Origin: Pinguiococcus pyrenoidosus
Taxonomy: Eukaryota > Sar > Pinguiophyceae > Pinguiochrysidales > Pinguiochrysidaceae
DNA: 11,312 nt
Reading direction: 5' to 3'
Assembly (NCBI GenBank): GCA_019677205.1
Contig: JAAMXY010000426.1
Coordinates: 1-11,312 of the forward strand
In this document: one piece after another, positions 1 to 7,277 of the stretch
Numbering within the stretch: the first letter of the stretch is position 1
How the letters are laid out: the number at the start of each line of letters is the position of its first letter
The notes under the pieces: model-generated
The model's input: the letters and a program-made list of their open reading frames with translations, nothing else
What the model was told of the DNA's origin: nothing
Database searches by the model: none
Program-made: the position numbers and the translations under genes

Positions 1-980
1 TGTCGCTCAAGGCGGGACACCAGACCTCTGCGGAGTCCTGGGGCACTGGCCGCGCGGTGGCGCGAATTCCCCGTGTCGGAGGCGGCGGTACCGGGCGCTG
101 CGGGCAGGCCGCCTTCGGTAACATGTGCCGCTCTGGCCGGATGTTCGGCCCCACCAAGGTGTGGAGGAAGTGGCACAAGCGCGTCAACGTGAACCAGAAG
201 CGCTACGCTGTGGTGTCCGCGCTGGCGGCCTCGGCCGTGCCGGCGCTGGTCATGGCGCGCGGACACAATGTGGCGGAGATCCCGGAGATCCCGCTGGTTC
301 TCGACGACTCGGTGACCTCCAAGGCCAAGACTGCGGACGCCTTGGAAGTGCTCAAGACCTTCGGTGCGGACGACGACGTTGACCGCTGCAAGGAGTCGCG
401 CAAGATCCGCCGCGGCAAGGGCAAGATGCGCAATCGCCGCTATGTCATCCGCCGCGGCCCCCTCATCATCTACGACGAGAAGGACACGATCGAGCAGGCC
501 TTCCGCAACCTGTCGGGCGTCGAGCTCTGCAACGTGGAGCGCCTCAACTTGCTGCAGCTGGCCCCGGGCGGCCACGTCGGCCGCTTCTGCATCTGGACCA
601 AGGCGGCCTTCGAGAAGCTGGACGAGATCTTCGGCACCCGCACGGAAGCGTCCAAGATGAAGAAGGGCTTCGTCTTGCCGCAGAGCGTCATGAGCAACGC
701 CGACCTCGCTCGTCTGATCAACTCCGATGAGATCCAGTCGGTGGTGCGCCCCACCAAGTGTGGGGTCAACCGGGTCGCGCGGAAGAAGAACCCGCTGAAG
801 CACAAGGGAGCCCTGCTCAAGCTCAACCCCTACGCCCTGGCGGCTCGCAAGGCCGAGAAGGAGCACCAGGAGCGCAACAGAGCTGCCCGCCAGGCGATCC
901 TCGAGGAGCGGCGCGGAAGGAAAGCCGACCGGGTCGCTCGCTACGAGAAGATGGTCGAGGAGGGAGACGTGATCTTCTAA
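1..980 (+). CDS. RPL4: 60S ribosomal protein L4 (uL4), 5'-partial
   Basis: This is a core protein of the large cytosolic ribosomal subunit; its long internal loop lines the nascent-peptide exit tunnel. The reading frame is open from base 3 with no start codon in the window, so the N-terminal part of the protein lies outside; a GTG at 57 is only an internal codon. The first residues in frame ([20 protein letters not shown]) match the universally conserved uL4 tunnel-loop region. Further landmarks are FGNMC near 115-130, [55 protein letters not shown] and [18 protein letters not shown]. All are classic eukaryotic RPL4 blocks in the right order, with no intron in this part. The C-terminal tail after LNPYA is basic and rather short (about 60 residues) and ends with TAA at 978-980. 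Some tunnel-loop residues differ from those usual in eukaryotes (see findings). The next gene is convergent. Confidence 0.97.
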   Translation, partial: SLKAGHQTSAESWGTGRAVARIPRVGGGGTGRCGQAAFGNMCRSGRMFGPTKVWRKWHKRVNVNQKRYAVVSALAASAVPALVMARGHNVAEIPEIPLVLDDSVTSKAKTADALEVLKTFGADDDVDRCKESRKIRRGKGKMRNRRYVIRRGPLIIYDEKDTIEQAFRNLSGVELCNVERLNLLQLAPGGHVGRFCIWTKAAFEKLDEIFGTRTEASKMKKGFVLPQSVMSNADLARLINSDEIQSVVRPTKCGVNRVARKKNPLKHKGALLKLNPYALAARKAEKEHQERNRAARQAILEERRGRKADRVARYEKMVEEGDVIF

Positions 981-1039
981 GAAGGATGCTTGCAGTTCGC
1001 GGCTCCCTTTCACAAGTCTTGAGCTCCTCTCTCCTGATG

Positions 1040-1075
1040 AAGGAAAGAAGGAAAGAAGGAAAGAAGGAAGGAAGG
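1040..1075. repeat. AAGGAAAG-type purine tandem repeat
   Basis: About four units of an 8-bp motif (AAGGAAAG) decaying into AAGG units, in the 3' flank of RPL4. The strand bias is all-purine on the plus strand. It is simple sequence with no coding meaning. Confidence 0.85.
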
Positions 1076-1144
1076 CCGCGCCGAAGAAAAGGAGATAGTT
1101 CTGAAGGCAATGTACTTGTTTTCATTCCCTACGCTTTGCTATTA

Positions 1145-1252
1145 CCTCCTCCTCCTCCTCCTCCTCCTCCTCCTCCTCCTGCACCTCCTCCTCCTGCACC
1201 TCCTCCTCCTGCACCTCCTCCTCCTGCACCTCCTGCACCTCCTCCTCCTCCT
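1145..1252. repeat. (CCT)n microsatellite with a 15-bp higher-order unit
   Basis: The stretch starts as a pure CCT run. It then changes to repeats of GCACCTCCTCCTCCT, the regular GCA interruption giving a 15-bp higher-order unit. All pyrimidines are on the plus strand apart from these interruptions. It lies between the stops of two convergent genes and is likely length-polymorphic. Confidence 0.95.
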
Positions 1253-1298
1253 GTGGATTCTTTGCATTCCCTTGTGGATTCTTTGCATTCCCTTGTGG
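1252..1298. repeat. 21-bp tandem repeat, about 2.2 copies
   Basis: A 21-bp unit beginning TGTGGATTCTTTGC is present twice without a mismatch (1252-1272 and 1273-1293), followed by the first bases of a third copy. It abuts the CCT microsatellite, which suggests that local slippage made both. Confidence 0.9.
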
Positions 1299-1338
1299 CG
1301 CAGTGCATTCGAATGCATCGAGGACTTTTTGCTCCACA

Positions 1339-1929
1339 CTACTGCTCGTCAGCTGTGGACTCGCTTTGACCCTGCTGGATAATTCTAAGAATCTCCTTCT
1401 CGCACGCCATCAGCACTGCTCTGTCGAGCTCTGCCTCATTCATCTGGCCGCTCACGAACACGGGCATGCCGGCACGCCGGCTCAATCGCACCGCGATCTC
1501 CGCCAGCATCCCATCGCTTTGGCCCCTGAGAATCCCCGTGGACAGCGGCTCCTCATCAAAACGGCTCGGGAAAGCGGCCGCGAGGTTCCCAAAGACCACG
1601 GGGCCCGTGCTGAGCCACACCAGCGCAGAATCTTGCAGATTCCAGCAGAGGCCGTGCAGTCGTTGGCCCAAACCCTCTGCGGCCGCACAGAAAGCTTCGA
1701 TCTGAATGGCATCCTGGTGCCCAGGCACCCCACAGCTCCAATCCAAAGGCACCGTCATGGCACCGGAGTCCATCTCCTTCAGCCGCGATGGGCCCAGCGG
1801 CTCGAGAACGGCCTCTGGCGCTTCGACGCCGCTGACAGACTCCGCGAACTCGACGGATCGGCCTTCCAGCGCCACTGGCGCCACAGCCCCGGACTCCTCC
1901 GCAGCTGGATTCTCCACCTGAGCCTCCAT
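1339..1929 (-). CDS. PSMG4: Proteasome assembly chaperone 4 homologue (PAC4/PSMG4)
   Basis: In characterised eukaryotes, PAC4 works with PAC3 as a dimer that guides assembly of the 20S proteasome alpha ring in the cytosol. This 196-residue intronless frame starts at an ATG (1927-1929) and ends at TAG (1339-1341). Residues 1-75 are an Ala/Glu-rich extension with no recognisable domain. Residues 75-185 resemble the whole PSMG4 fold: a hydrophobic strand ending in ALVWLSTGP (102-110), then NLAAAFPSRFDEEPLSTGIL (115-134), then a helix AEIAVRLSRRAGMPVFVS (143-160), and a terminal helix ending EKEILRIIQQ. Order and spacing fit human PSMG4 (its LFLWVG, NLAVAM.SRYDS..VST and LA.RLARKT..QVFVS blocks). 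Human PSMG4 is about 120 residues, so the N-terminal extension is extra. The gene is divergent from ArgRS. The match was made by eye on a fast-evolving family, so it is good but not certain. Confidence 0.77.
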   Translation of the reverse strand: MEAQVENPAAEESGAVAPVALEGRSVEFAESVSGVEAPEAVLEPLGPSRLKEMDSGAMTVPLDWSCGVPGHQDAIQIEAFCAAAEGLGQRLHGLCWNLQDSALVWLSTGPVVFGNLAAAFPSRFDEEPLSTGILRGQSDGMLAEIAVRLSRRAGMPVFVSGQMNEAELDRAVLMACEKEILRIIQQGQSESTADEQ

Positions 1930-2162
1930 CGCTTATCAGCACAGCCGCCGCAACGCGGTGTGGCGTTGGAGAATCTGTACTATGCGAGTTGTGGCGCTTG
2001 GGAGGGCCCTCGCGCGGATCCAGATCAGTGGCTTTAAGCCACTCTTATTCCAAATGGATTTTGAATTCATTGATAAGCAGACTGTAACAAAGCACAACTA
2101 GCGGCAAAGCAGCACAGCCACTGAGAAGTTGTCGACGGCGGCCATTTCTCCGCGAAACGACG
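1930..2162. promoter_or_regulatory. bidirectional promoter region, PSMG4 / ArgRS
   Basis: The 233 bp between two divergent start codons must hold both promoters and 5' UTRs. Visible structure: a perfect inverted repeat AGTGGCTTTAAGCCACT at 2027-2043 close to the midpoint, and GCTTATC (1931-1937) facing GATAAGC (2072-2078), an inverted pair with one copy towards each gene. The middle is A/T-richer than its surroundings. No canonical TATA box was identified. The promoter role comes from gene orientation; the motif roles are inferred. Confidence 0.6.
2027..2043. promoter_or_regulatory. 17-bp perfect inverted repeat
   Basis: Two 8-bp arms (AGTGGCTT and AAGCCACT) flank a single T. It lies 97 bp from the PSMG4 start codon and 119 bp from the ArgRS start codon. 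It could bind a dimeric factor or be chance; no known factor is assigned. Confidence 0.4.
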
Positions 2163-4917
2163 ATGGCGTCAGTGTCTCCAGCCGGCGCTGCCACCTTTGA
2201 GGTGGCCCAGGTGCTCGCGGCCGCCAAGGTGGCCAGCGTGGCCTTGCATCCGTGGTCCGGGGACGAGCCTCCCAAGGCGCTTAGGGGCCCTTTCCTGCGT
2301 TTCAGCGGCGGCCGCAGCGTGTTTGGCGCCACCGCGGTGGTCCGCGCCTTGGCCGCGACCAGAGGCGGCCTTCTGTCGGCCGAGCAAGACGCGTGGCTGG
2401 AGTGGGAGGAGTTTCAGCTGCGGCCTTTGCTGCTCCAGGGCGACAAATCGGCGATCGCGGAGGCCTTGACGCCTCTGCAGAGGGCTCTGGAGGAGAAGGA
2501 CGCCACGCTGCTCATGGAAGATCAGCCGACGCTAAGGCACCAGCTACCTATTGCGGTTGCCCAGGCCGTGGAAGTCCTCGGAGAGGCACCCACGCCGGAA
2601 ATTGCGGCTTTTGCTGCGGATATGGGCGCGTTTGCAGCGGATCTGGAGCCCTTCTTGCCGCCCAAGGTGGATCTGAGGGGCAGCTTGGAGAGCGTGATGA
2701 CGATGTTGATGCAAGTGGGTCTCCTGCTGGCCTATCCGGAGCTCAAGGGCGACGACGTGCTTGTGGCGGCCGTCCAGCGCTCGCGAAGCGCCAAGCACGG
2801 GGACTATCAGTGCATGAATGCCATGCGGATCCTCAAGAAGCTCAAGGCGGACGGCAAGGACGTCCAGAGTGGGAGGGAGGTGAGGGAGATAGTGCTGGCA
2901 GCTGCTGGGGAACGCAGGCAATCTGTGGAGAGAAAGTTATGGACCATTTTCTGGGGACTGAAGGCAGGAATCCATCCGTTAGGTTGCGGAGAGGATCAAG
3001 GAGAACGTGCCGCCGAATGAAGTCATCGCCGACCTGGAGGTGGCCGGTCCCGGTTTCATCAACCTTCGCGTCAACACGGCCTTCCTCAGGGAGCGGCTGG
3101 GAAGGCTGCTGCTCGCGGAAGGGCCGATTCCGCCCAGGGTGGAGAAGCAGCGGATCCTCGTGGACTTCAGCTCCCCCAACATCGCCAAGGAGATGCACGT
3201 GGGCCATCTCCGGTCCACCATCATCGGGGACACCATCTGTCGCCTCCTGGAGTTCTGCGGCCATGAAGTGCTTCGCACGAATCACGTCGGGGACTGGGGC
3301 ACGCAGTTCGGCATGCTGATCAAGCACATCTTCGAGGAGTATCCCGATCTCGAGACGAACCCACCGAACATCACCGATCTCACCTCGCTCTACCAAGCAG
3401 CCAAGAAGAAGTTCAAAGAGGACGACGACTTCAAGACGGCGGCCAGGGAGCACGTGGTGCTCCTGCAGAGCGGCGATGAAAGATGCCACCGAGTCTGGGA
3501 TCTGCTCCGGGACATCTCCCGGATGGAGTTCAACAAGGTGCGTGTGGCGGAGGGTCAAGGAGTCAAGGAATGCTGTGTGGTTGGTCGTCCATCCAGGACG
3601 CCCACTGATCAGCTTGTTGCCTGATGCCGCCCCCGCGCAGGTGTATACCCGCCTTGACGTTCACTTGGAAGAGTACGGAGAGTCGTTCTACAACCCGATG
3701 ATTCCGGGCGTTGTGGAAGAGCTGCAGAAGTCGGGGACCGCCGAAGACTTCGAAGGAGCCGTGTGCATCTTCCAGAGGCCCAAGTACGAAATCCCGCTGA
3801 TCGTGGTGAAGTCGGATGGCGGATACGGATATGACTCCACGGACATGGCGGCCCTGAGCTACCGCCTGCGGGATCTGCTCTGCGACCGATGCATCTACGT
3901 GACCGACGCGGGGCAGGCGCAGCACTTCTACATGTGCTTCGATGCCGCCAGAAAGAGCGGCTGGACAAAGGCAGCGATTGCCGGCCGCGAGGCCGGCAGG
4001 GCTGACGCGGTGCTGGAGCATGTGGGCTTTGGCGTCGTGCAGGGGGAAGGTAGGCCGAATGGGGTTTTAGTTGCTTGATGGCTTGGACGCGTGATGGCTT
4101 GCAGGCGGGTCGCTTTTCTGCGGCGTGGAGAGGCCTACCTAACGTGTGGACCAAACGACACTGGTAGATGGGAAGCGGTTCCGCACCAGCGAGGGCGAAA
4201 GCGTCAAGCTCATTGACTTGCTGGACGCGGCGAAGGATCGCTTTGCGGCGGGGCTGCGCGAGCGCGTGGCCGAGGGCAAGAGCCAGCTGCAGGAGGACGA
4301 GATCGACGCCGCGGCTGCCAAGGTGGGCTACGGCGCCGTGAAGTACTTCGACCTGAAGAACGACCCGACGACGGCGTACCAGTTCAGCTACGACCGCATG
4401 CTGGACCCGCGCGGAGACACCGCCGTGTACCTTTGCTACGCGTATGCCCGCCTGCAAAGCATCATGCGAAAGGTACGCGAGAGACCTCAGCCACCGGCGG
4501 ATGTGGTCCGTCCGCTCTACGATATCGGCAAGAGCTCATGCTTGCCTGGCGTCGTGCGAAACGCGACAGGGACTCGCCGAGAAGGAGAAAGACGCGATCG
4601 CCATTGGCAAGGAGATTGGAGAGGCCAACGGACAAGGCCTCATCATGGAGGCGCCGCAGGAGCGAGCGCTCGTCTTCGAGCTTCTCCAGTTGGAGGATGT
4701 GGTCGAGAAGACTGTCGAAGATCTGCGCACGCATCGGATCTGCGAGTACCTGTACAACTTGTCCAACGTGTACACGGACTTCGTGACGCAATGCCACGTG
4801 CTCAATTGCGGAGACGACTCGCTGCTGAGGAGTCGCCTGGTGCTGTGCAAAGCCACGGGCGACGTGATGAAAGCATGCTTCCACCTGCTCGGCATGACGC
4901 CGTTGGAGAAGATGTAG
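2163..4917 (+). CDS. RARS1: Arginyl-tRNA synthetase, class Ia, five exons
   Basis: It charges tRNA-Arg with arginine for translation. I reconstruct exons 2163-2879, 2983-3537, 3641-4049, 4168-4472 and 4570-4917 (777 residues). The four introns (103, 103, 118 and 97 nt) all run GT to AG, and every junction restores family sequence: GRE/VAERI, FNK/VYTRL, GEDGKRFR across a phase-1 junction, and IMRK/GLAEKEK. Domains: residues 1-165, a possible GST-like region; 170-285, the ArgRS N-terminal tRNA D-loop domain (SAKHGDYQCMNAMRILKK, VAGPGFINLRV); 292-600, the Rossmann catalytic domain with the HIGH-type motif HVGH (311-314), VGDWGTQFG, VTDAGQAQHF and EHVGFGVV; then the DALR anticodon-binding domain with EYLYNLS and a typical end, CFHLLGMTP. 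No canonical KMSKS is seen, which is common in ArgRS. The ATG at 2163 has a G at -3 and at +4. There is no clear organelle presequence, so it is probably cytosolic. Confidence 0.96.
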
Positions 4918-4955
4918 GCCGACGCGGCGTTCGCGAGCAGAATCGTAGGAACTCT

Positions 4956-5429
4956 CTACTTCTCTTCCAACTTCTCTAAGTCCGCCTGCGGTGCCTCCGC
5001 CGCGTTGGGCAGCAGCTGCAGCAAGGACGCGTCATCCTCGATCACCAGCACCTTCTCGCCTCTCGCACGAGCCGCCTGCTCCAGGTTCCACTGCCCGTCC
5101 TCGAACCAGCCCAGGTTGTCCGCGACGAGGTGGATGTTCTGGCAGCCAGGGCAGTGGGCCAGCACCACGCCCTCCTCGTAGGCCTGCTTGCTGATGGTCT
5201 TGGCGAAGCGCGTGTCGCACACGTTGCAGGTCATCGCCGCGATCATCTTGTCTCCCGGAGCCGCGACGCCAGGAGGCATCTGTGGCGCTGGAGCACAGTC
5301 CTGACTCCCGCTTCTGGGTGGCGCTGCAAGGCGCCGCAGCACTTGCGGCCCGACCGCACTGCGCAACATGGCCCTCCGAAGTTGGCTACGGGCCAGGTGC
5401 CTCAACATGCGACTCGACTGGCGTAACAT
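4956..5429 (-). CDS. DNLZ: DNL-type zinc-finger protein (Zim17/Tim15/Hep1)
   Basis: Family members keep mitochondrial Hsp70 soluble in the matrix and so support protein import. The 157-residue product has a zinc ribbon with Cys68-x2-Cys71 and Cys93-x2-Cys96. Its spacing and surrounding residues are those of the family: [19 protein letters not shown], then [10 protein letters not shown], then [11 protein letters not shown], which contains the diagnostic D104-N105-L106. Residues 1-43 are rich in Arg, Ser, Leu and Ala with no acidic residue, as expected of a mitochondrial presequence. The frame stays open to a GTG at 5528, but the first ATG is 5427-5429 and it begins the presequence-like segment, so I start there. 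Other ATGs follow at residues 8 and 21. The tail is acidic (ends LEKLEEK, TAG at 4956-4958). A plastid location cannot be excluded, since plants carry several paralogues. The stop lies 38 bp from the convergent ArgRS stop. Confidence 0.93.
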   Translation of the reverse strand: MLRQSSRMLRHLARSQLRRAMLRSAVGPQVLRRLAAPPRSGSQDCAPAPQMPPGVAAPGDKMIAAMTCNVCDTRFAKTISKQAYEEGVVLAHCPGCQNIHLVADNLGWFEDGQWNLEQAARARGEKVLVIEDDASLLQLLPNAAEAPQADLEKLEEK

Positions 5430-5583
5430 GGGCGCCAAAGTGCTTTCCGGAAGGTTGCCGAGCTCCACCACCACAACAAACCGGTTTCTTACCAACGGTA
5501 TGGAATGGGGAGATAGAGGCAGAACCACTTATATTCTGATCGGCGCAGGGAGAATTCAGCGATTTTGGGGCTCTGCGTCGACA
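5430..5583. promoter_or_regulatory. bidirectional promoter region, DNLZ / TSEN15
   Basis: The 154 bp between two divergent ATGs hold both promoters. There is a 10-bp palindrome AAACCGGTTT at 5478-5487 and a TATA-like ACTTATATTC around 5527-5536, about 50 bp upstream of the TSEN15 ATG. The promoter role follows from gene orientation; the motif roles are unproven. Confidence 0.55.
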
Positions 5584-6303
5584 ATGGCGCTTTGCATGTC
5601 CCTCCGGGACTTCCTCACCCAGTTCCCGCGGCCCTCGGACCGCGCCAGCGCGGTGCACCAGACGTTCGTGTCGCTGGAGCGCTCGGAGGACTGGGAGGAA
5701 GTGCAGGTGGTCGAGGCTCCTGACGGCTGGGATTGTGCGTATCTGGTGCAAGCGAGAGCGGCGGGAGAGACCCCCGCCGACTCCGCTGCTCCGAGGAGCT
5801 TTCTGTTCTATCCGGTGCCCCACGGGAGGTCTGCATCGTTGGCGGCGCTGCATCGCTGTGCCAAGCTGGAGACCGCGGAGACGCAGGTCGCCCTGGCCAT
5901 CACCACGGAGAACCGGGTGCTGCTGCACTGGATGCGCCCCTTGCTGGAGCCCCAGATGCTGGACAACGCGCTGCAGCTCAAGGAGCGCAAGAAGAAGTCG
6001 CGGAAGCGACAGCGGGAGCGGCGGAAAGCGAAGAAAGACGGCAAAAACGCGGGCAAGCAAGGATCGGAAGGCTCTGACCCGGCGGATGCCGACGAGAGAC
6101 AGCCAAAGAGGCCAGACACCAAGCCTTCTGACACTGACAAAGAGCCGGAAGAGCCGGAAGAGCCGGTGGCAGCCTCAGGCACAGCCTCAGGCGCAGCCTC
6201 GGGCGCGAATGCAGAGAAGAGCGAACGTGAATCCGGCGGGGAGAAGGGCGAGGAGCGGCAAGACGAAACCAACGCGAAGCCCCCACAGGACGCAATAGGC
6301 TGA
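5584..6303 (+). CDS. TSEN15: tRNA-splicing endonuclease subunit 15-like (Sen15)
   Basis: In yeast and animals, Sen15 is a non-catalytic subunit of the SEN heterotetramer that cuts introns from pre-tRNAs, pairing with the catalytic Sen34 subunit. The intronless frame gives 239 residues from an ATG in the context ACAATGG. Residues 20-125 follow the Sen15 pattern: a helix leading to VSLERSEDWEEVQVV (29-43), a strand near CAYLVQA, then FYPVPHGRSASLAALHRCA (75-93), TQVALAITTENRVLLHWMRP (100-119) and LLEPQ. Human TSEN15 has the same run: a SKSWHEV block, a P.P.TASLSHNRIREIL block, LAIVES..IVYY, then LPDPQ. Residues 133-239 are a long extension absent from human TSEN15: a very basic block (KERKKKSRKRQRERRKAKK), then acidic PEEPEEP and Ala/Ser/Gly repeats, likely disordered, with a possible nuclear localisation signal. 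The assignment is by eye on a divergent family. The stop lies 25 bp from the convergent TAF9 stop. Confidence 0.7.
   Translation: MALCMSLRDFLTQFPRPSDRASAVHQTFVSLERSEDWEEVQVVEAPDGWDCAYLVQARAAGETPADSAAPRSFLFYPVPHGRSASLAALHRCAKLETAETQVALAITTENRVLLHWMRPLLEPQMLDNALQLKERKKKSRKRQRERRKAKKDGKNAGKQGSEGSDPADADERQPKRPDTKPSDTDKEPEEPEEPVAASGTASGAASGANAEKSERESGGEKGEERQDETNAKPPQDAIG
6143..6207 (+). repeat. short in-frame tandem repeats in the TSEN15 tail
   Basis: A 9-bp unit GAGCCGGAA (about 2.7 copies) encodes EPEEPEEP. Just after it, a 12-bp unit like GCAGCCTCAGGC (three imperfect copies) encodes Ala-Ser-Gly-rich sequence. Both repeats are multiples of three bases, so length change would keep the frame. 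Confidence 0.75.
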
Positions 6304-6328
6304 TGCTCAATCTATTCTTCTCCTGGGT

Positions 6329-6634
6329 CTATGCAAAATCCTTGCTGAGCTTGATGGCGATCTGCTTGCCCCTTCGCGGCGCCGCCGCTTTGTTGGCTGC
6401 GGTGGCCGGCGCGGCGTTGGGCTTCTGCGGCAGCTGCTTCCCGCCAGCGCGAGCGCCTTTCTTGGCCTCGGCCGGCGGCTCCGGCGGCGGCACCCGCACG
6501 GCAAAGTTGGTGCTGATCAGTTGCTCGTGCGTCGGCGGCAAGCTCAGCGTGATGTTGGCCGGAATGCGCGGCAGTGGTTTGCTATTAATCTGCGTTTGTT
6601 TTGGGTTGATTCGTATTTAGAAATCCCGGCCACA

Positions 6635-6666
<32 letters not shown>

Positions 6667-7277
6667 AGATCTTCACGTAATTACCTCTTGGGCACGGTCG
6701 ATGAGCTCCGAGCGAGAGAGCGGTACGGCCCCATCTTTGCTAAACTTTGGGGTACAGACACAGTTGTGAGAGAGCCTTTCGAGTAGCTGTGCTGCGCCCC
6801 TGGCACACGCGCGTCCAGGCATCGGCCGTACCTTGGCCGCTAATCGGATGTCATCCACGGTGACTTTGCTCTTGGGATCCCGATGCTGTGCGTAGTCCTT
6901 TGCGTCGTTCGCGAGCTCATTCGCCACTCTGAGAAGGAAGCGTTAGAGACGCGCACTCAGGCGCTCGGGCAAAGACGCCCGGCGGCCCTACCTATTCATG
7001 TACTCGGAAAGCAGTGCCGTCACTCTCTCGTCATGCAATTTGAGTCCCATCTGATCGGTAGCGTCGTCGTCAGTACACACAGCAAGAGCCTCGGGACCGT
7101 GGAGAGACGCGGGCGGCGTCCTACATTATCGCACAGCTGCTTGGCAAAGGCGAACGACCCATTGTTGTCGCTGGCCTGCTTCCGCCGCTTGGGCGCCCTC
7201 TTCGGCGCGGCCGCAGCGGCCGAGGGCGTCTCCGCCTTGTTCTCCGAGTCTGCGGCGTTCTCGGCGGCCTTTTGCAT
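6329..7277 (-). CDS. TAF9: TFIID subunit 9 (TAF9), histone-fold protein, five exons
   Basis: TAF9 pairs with TAF6 through a histone fold and serves in TFIID and SAGA during RNA polymerase II initiation. Exons on the minus strand are 7277-7125, 7050-6992, 6928-6832, 6744-6685 and 6589-6329, giving 209 residues. The introns (74, 63, 87 and 95 nt) all run GT to AG. The histone fold spans about residues 40-103: SFAFAKQLCDN/MGLKLHDERV (helix 1, loop 1), TALLSEYMNR/VANELANDA (the long helix 2), then KSKVTVDDIRLAAK (loop 2, helix 3). After it come FSKDGAVPLSRSELIDRA, PLPRIP and LPPTHEQLISTNFAVRV, matching the conserved TAF9 segment after the fold (an FS..PPR..LL..A, PLP, LPP..., NY order). Residues 1-35 are low-complexity with a basic KRAPKRRK block that could be a nuclear signal. 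The C-terminus is Lys/Ala/Pro-rich and ends at TAG. Exon 4 (60 nt) is the least secure; its acceptor was chosen because CCAAAG/TTT is in phase and restores family sequence. Confidence 0.9.
6635..6666. repeat. (TC)n dinucleotide microsatellite in TAF9 intron 4
   Basis: About 16 TC units with a single extra T at 6660. On the transcribed minus strand it reads (GA)n and lies soon after the 5' splice site of the last TAF9 intron, so it is not the polypyrimidine tract. Confidence 0.9.

Larger units (their letters stand above)
981..1338. other. repeat-rich convergent gap between RPL4 and PSMG4
   Basis: This 358-bp stretch follows the RPL4 stop and precedes the stop of the minus-strand PSMG4 gene, so it must hold both 3' UTRs. 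It contains a purine-rich repeat, a long CCT tract, a 21-bp tandem repeat and a 14-bp perfect palindrome (TGCATTCGAATGCA at 1304-1317). No AATAAA signal is visible. The open frames crossing it translate to poly-Pro, poly-Leu or poly-Glu and are products of the microsatellite, not genes. Confidence 0.75.

Noticed and set aside
758-1369. Plus-strand frame with a long poly-Pro tract
   Set aside because: It overlaps RPL4 in the wrong frame and the Pro tract is simply the CCT microsatellite translated.
2880-3640. ArgRS introns 1 and 2, both 103 nt with AGGT at both splice sites, as possible introner elements
   Set aside because: Apart from the splice-site bases the two introns show no sequence similarity, and the other eight introns differ in length.
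5430-5528. Longer DNLZ product starting at 5528
   Set aside because: That codon is GTG. The first ATG is at 5429, directly before a presequence-like segment, and the extra region is needed as the divergent promoter.
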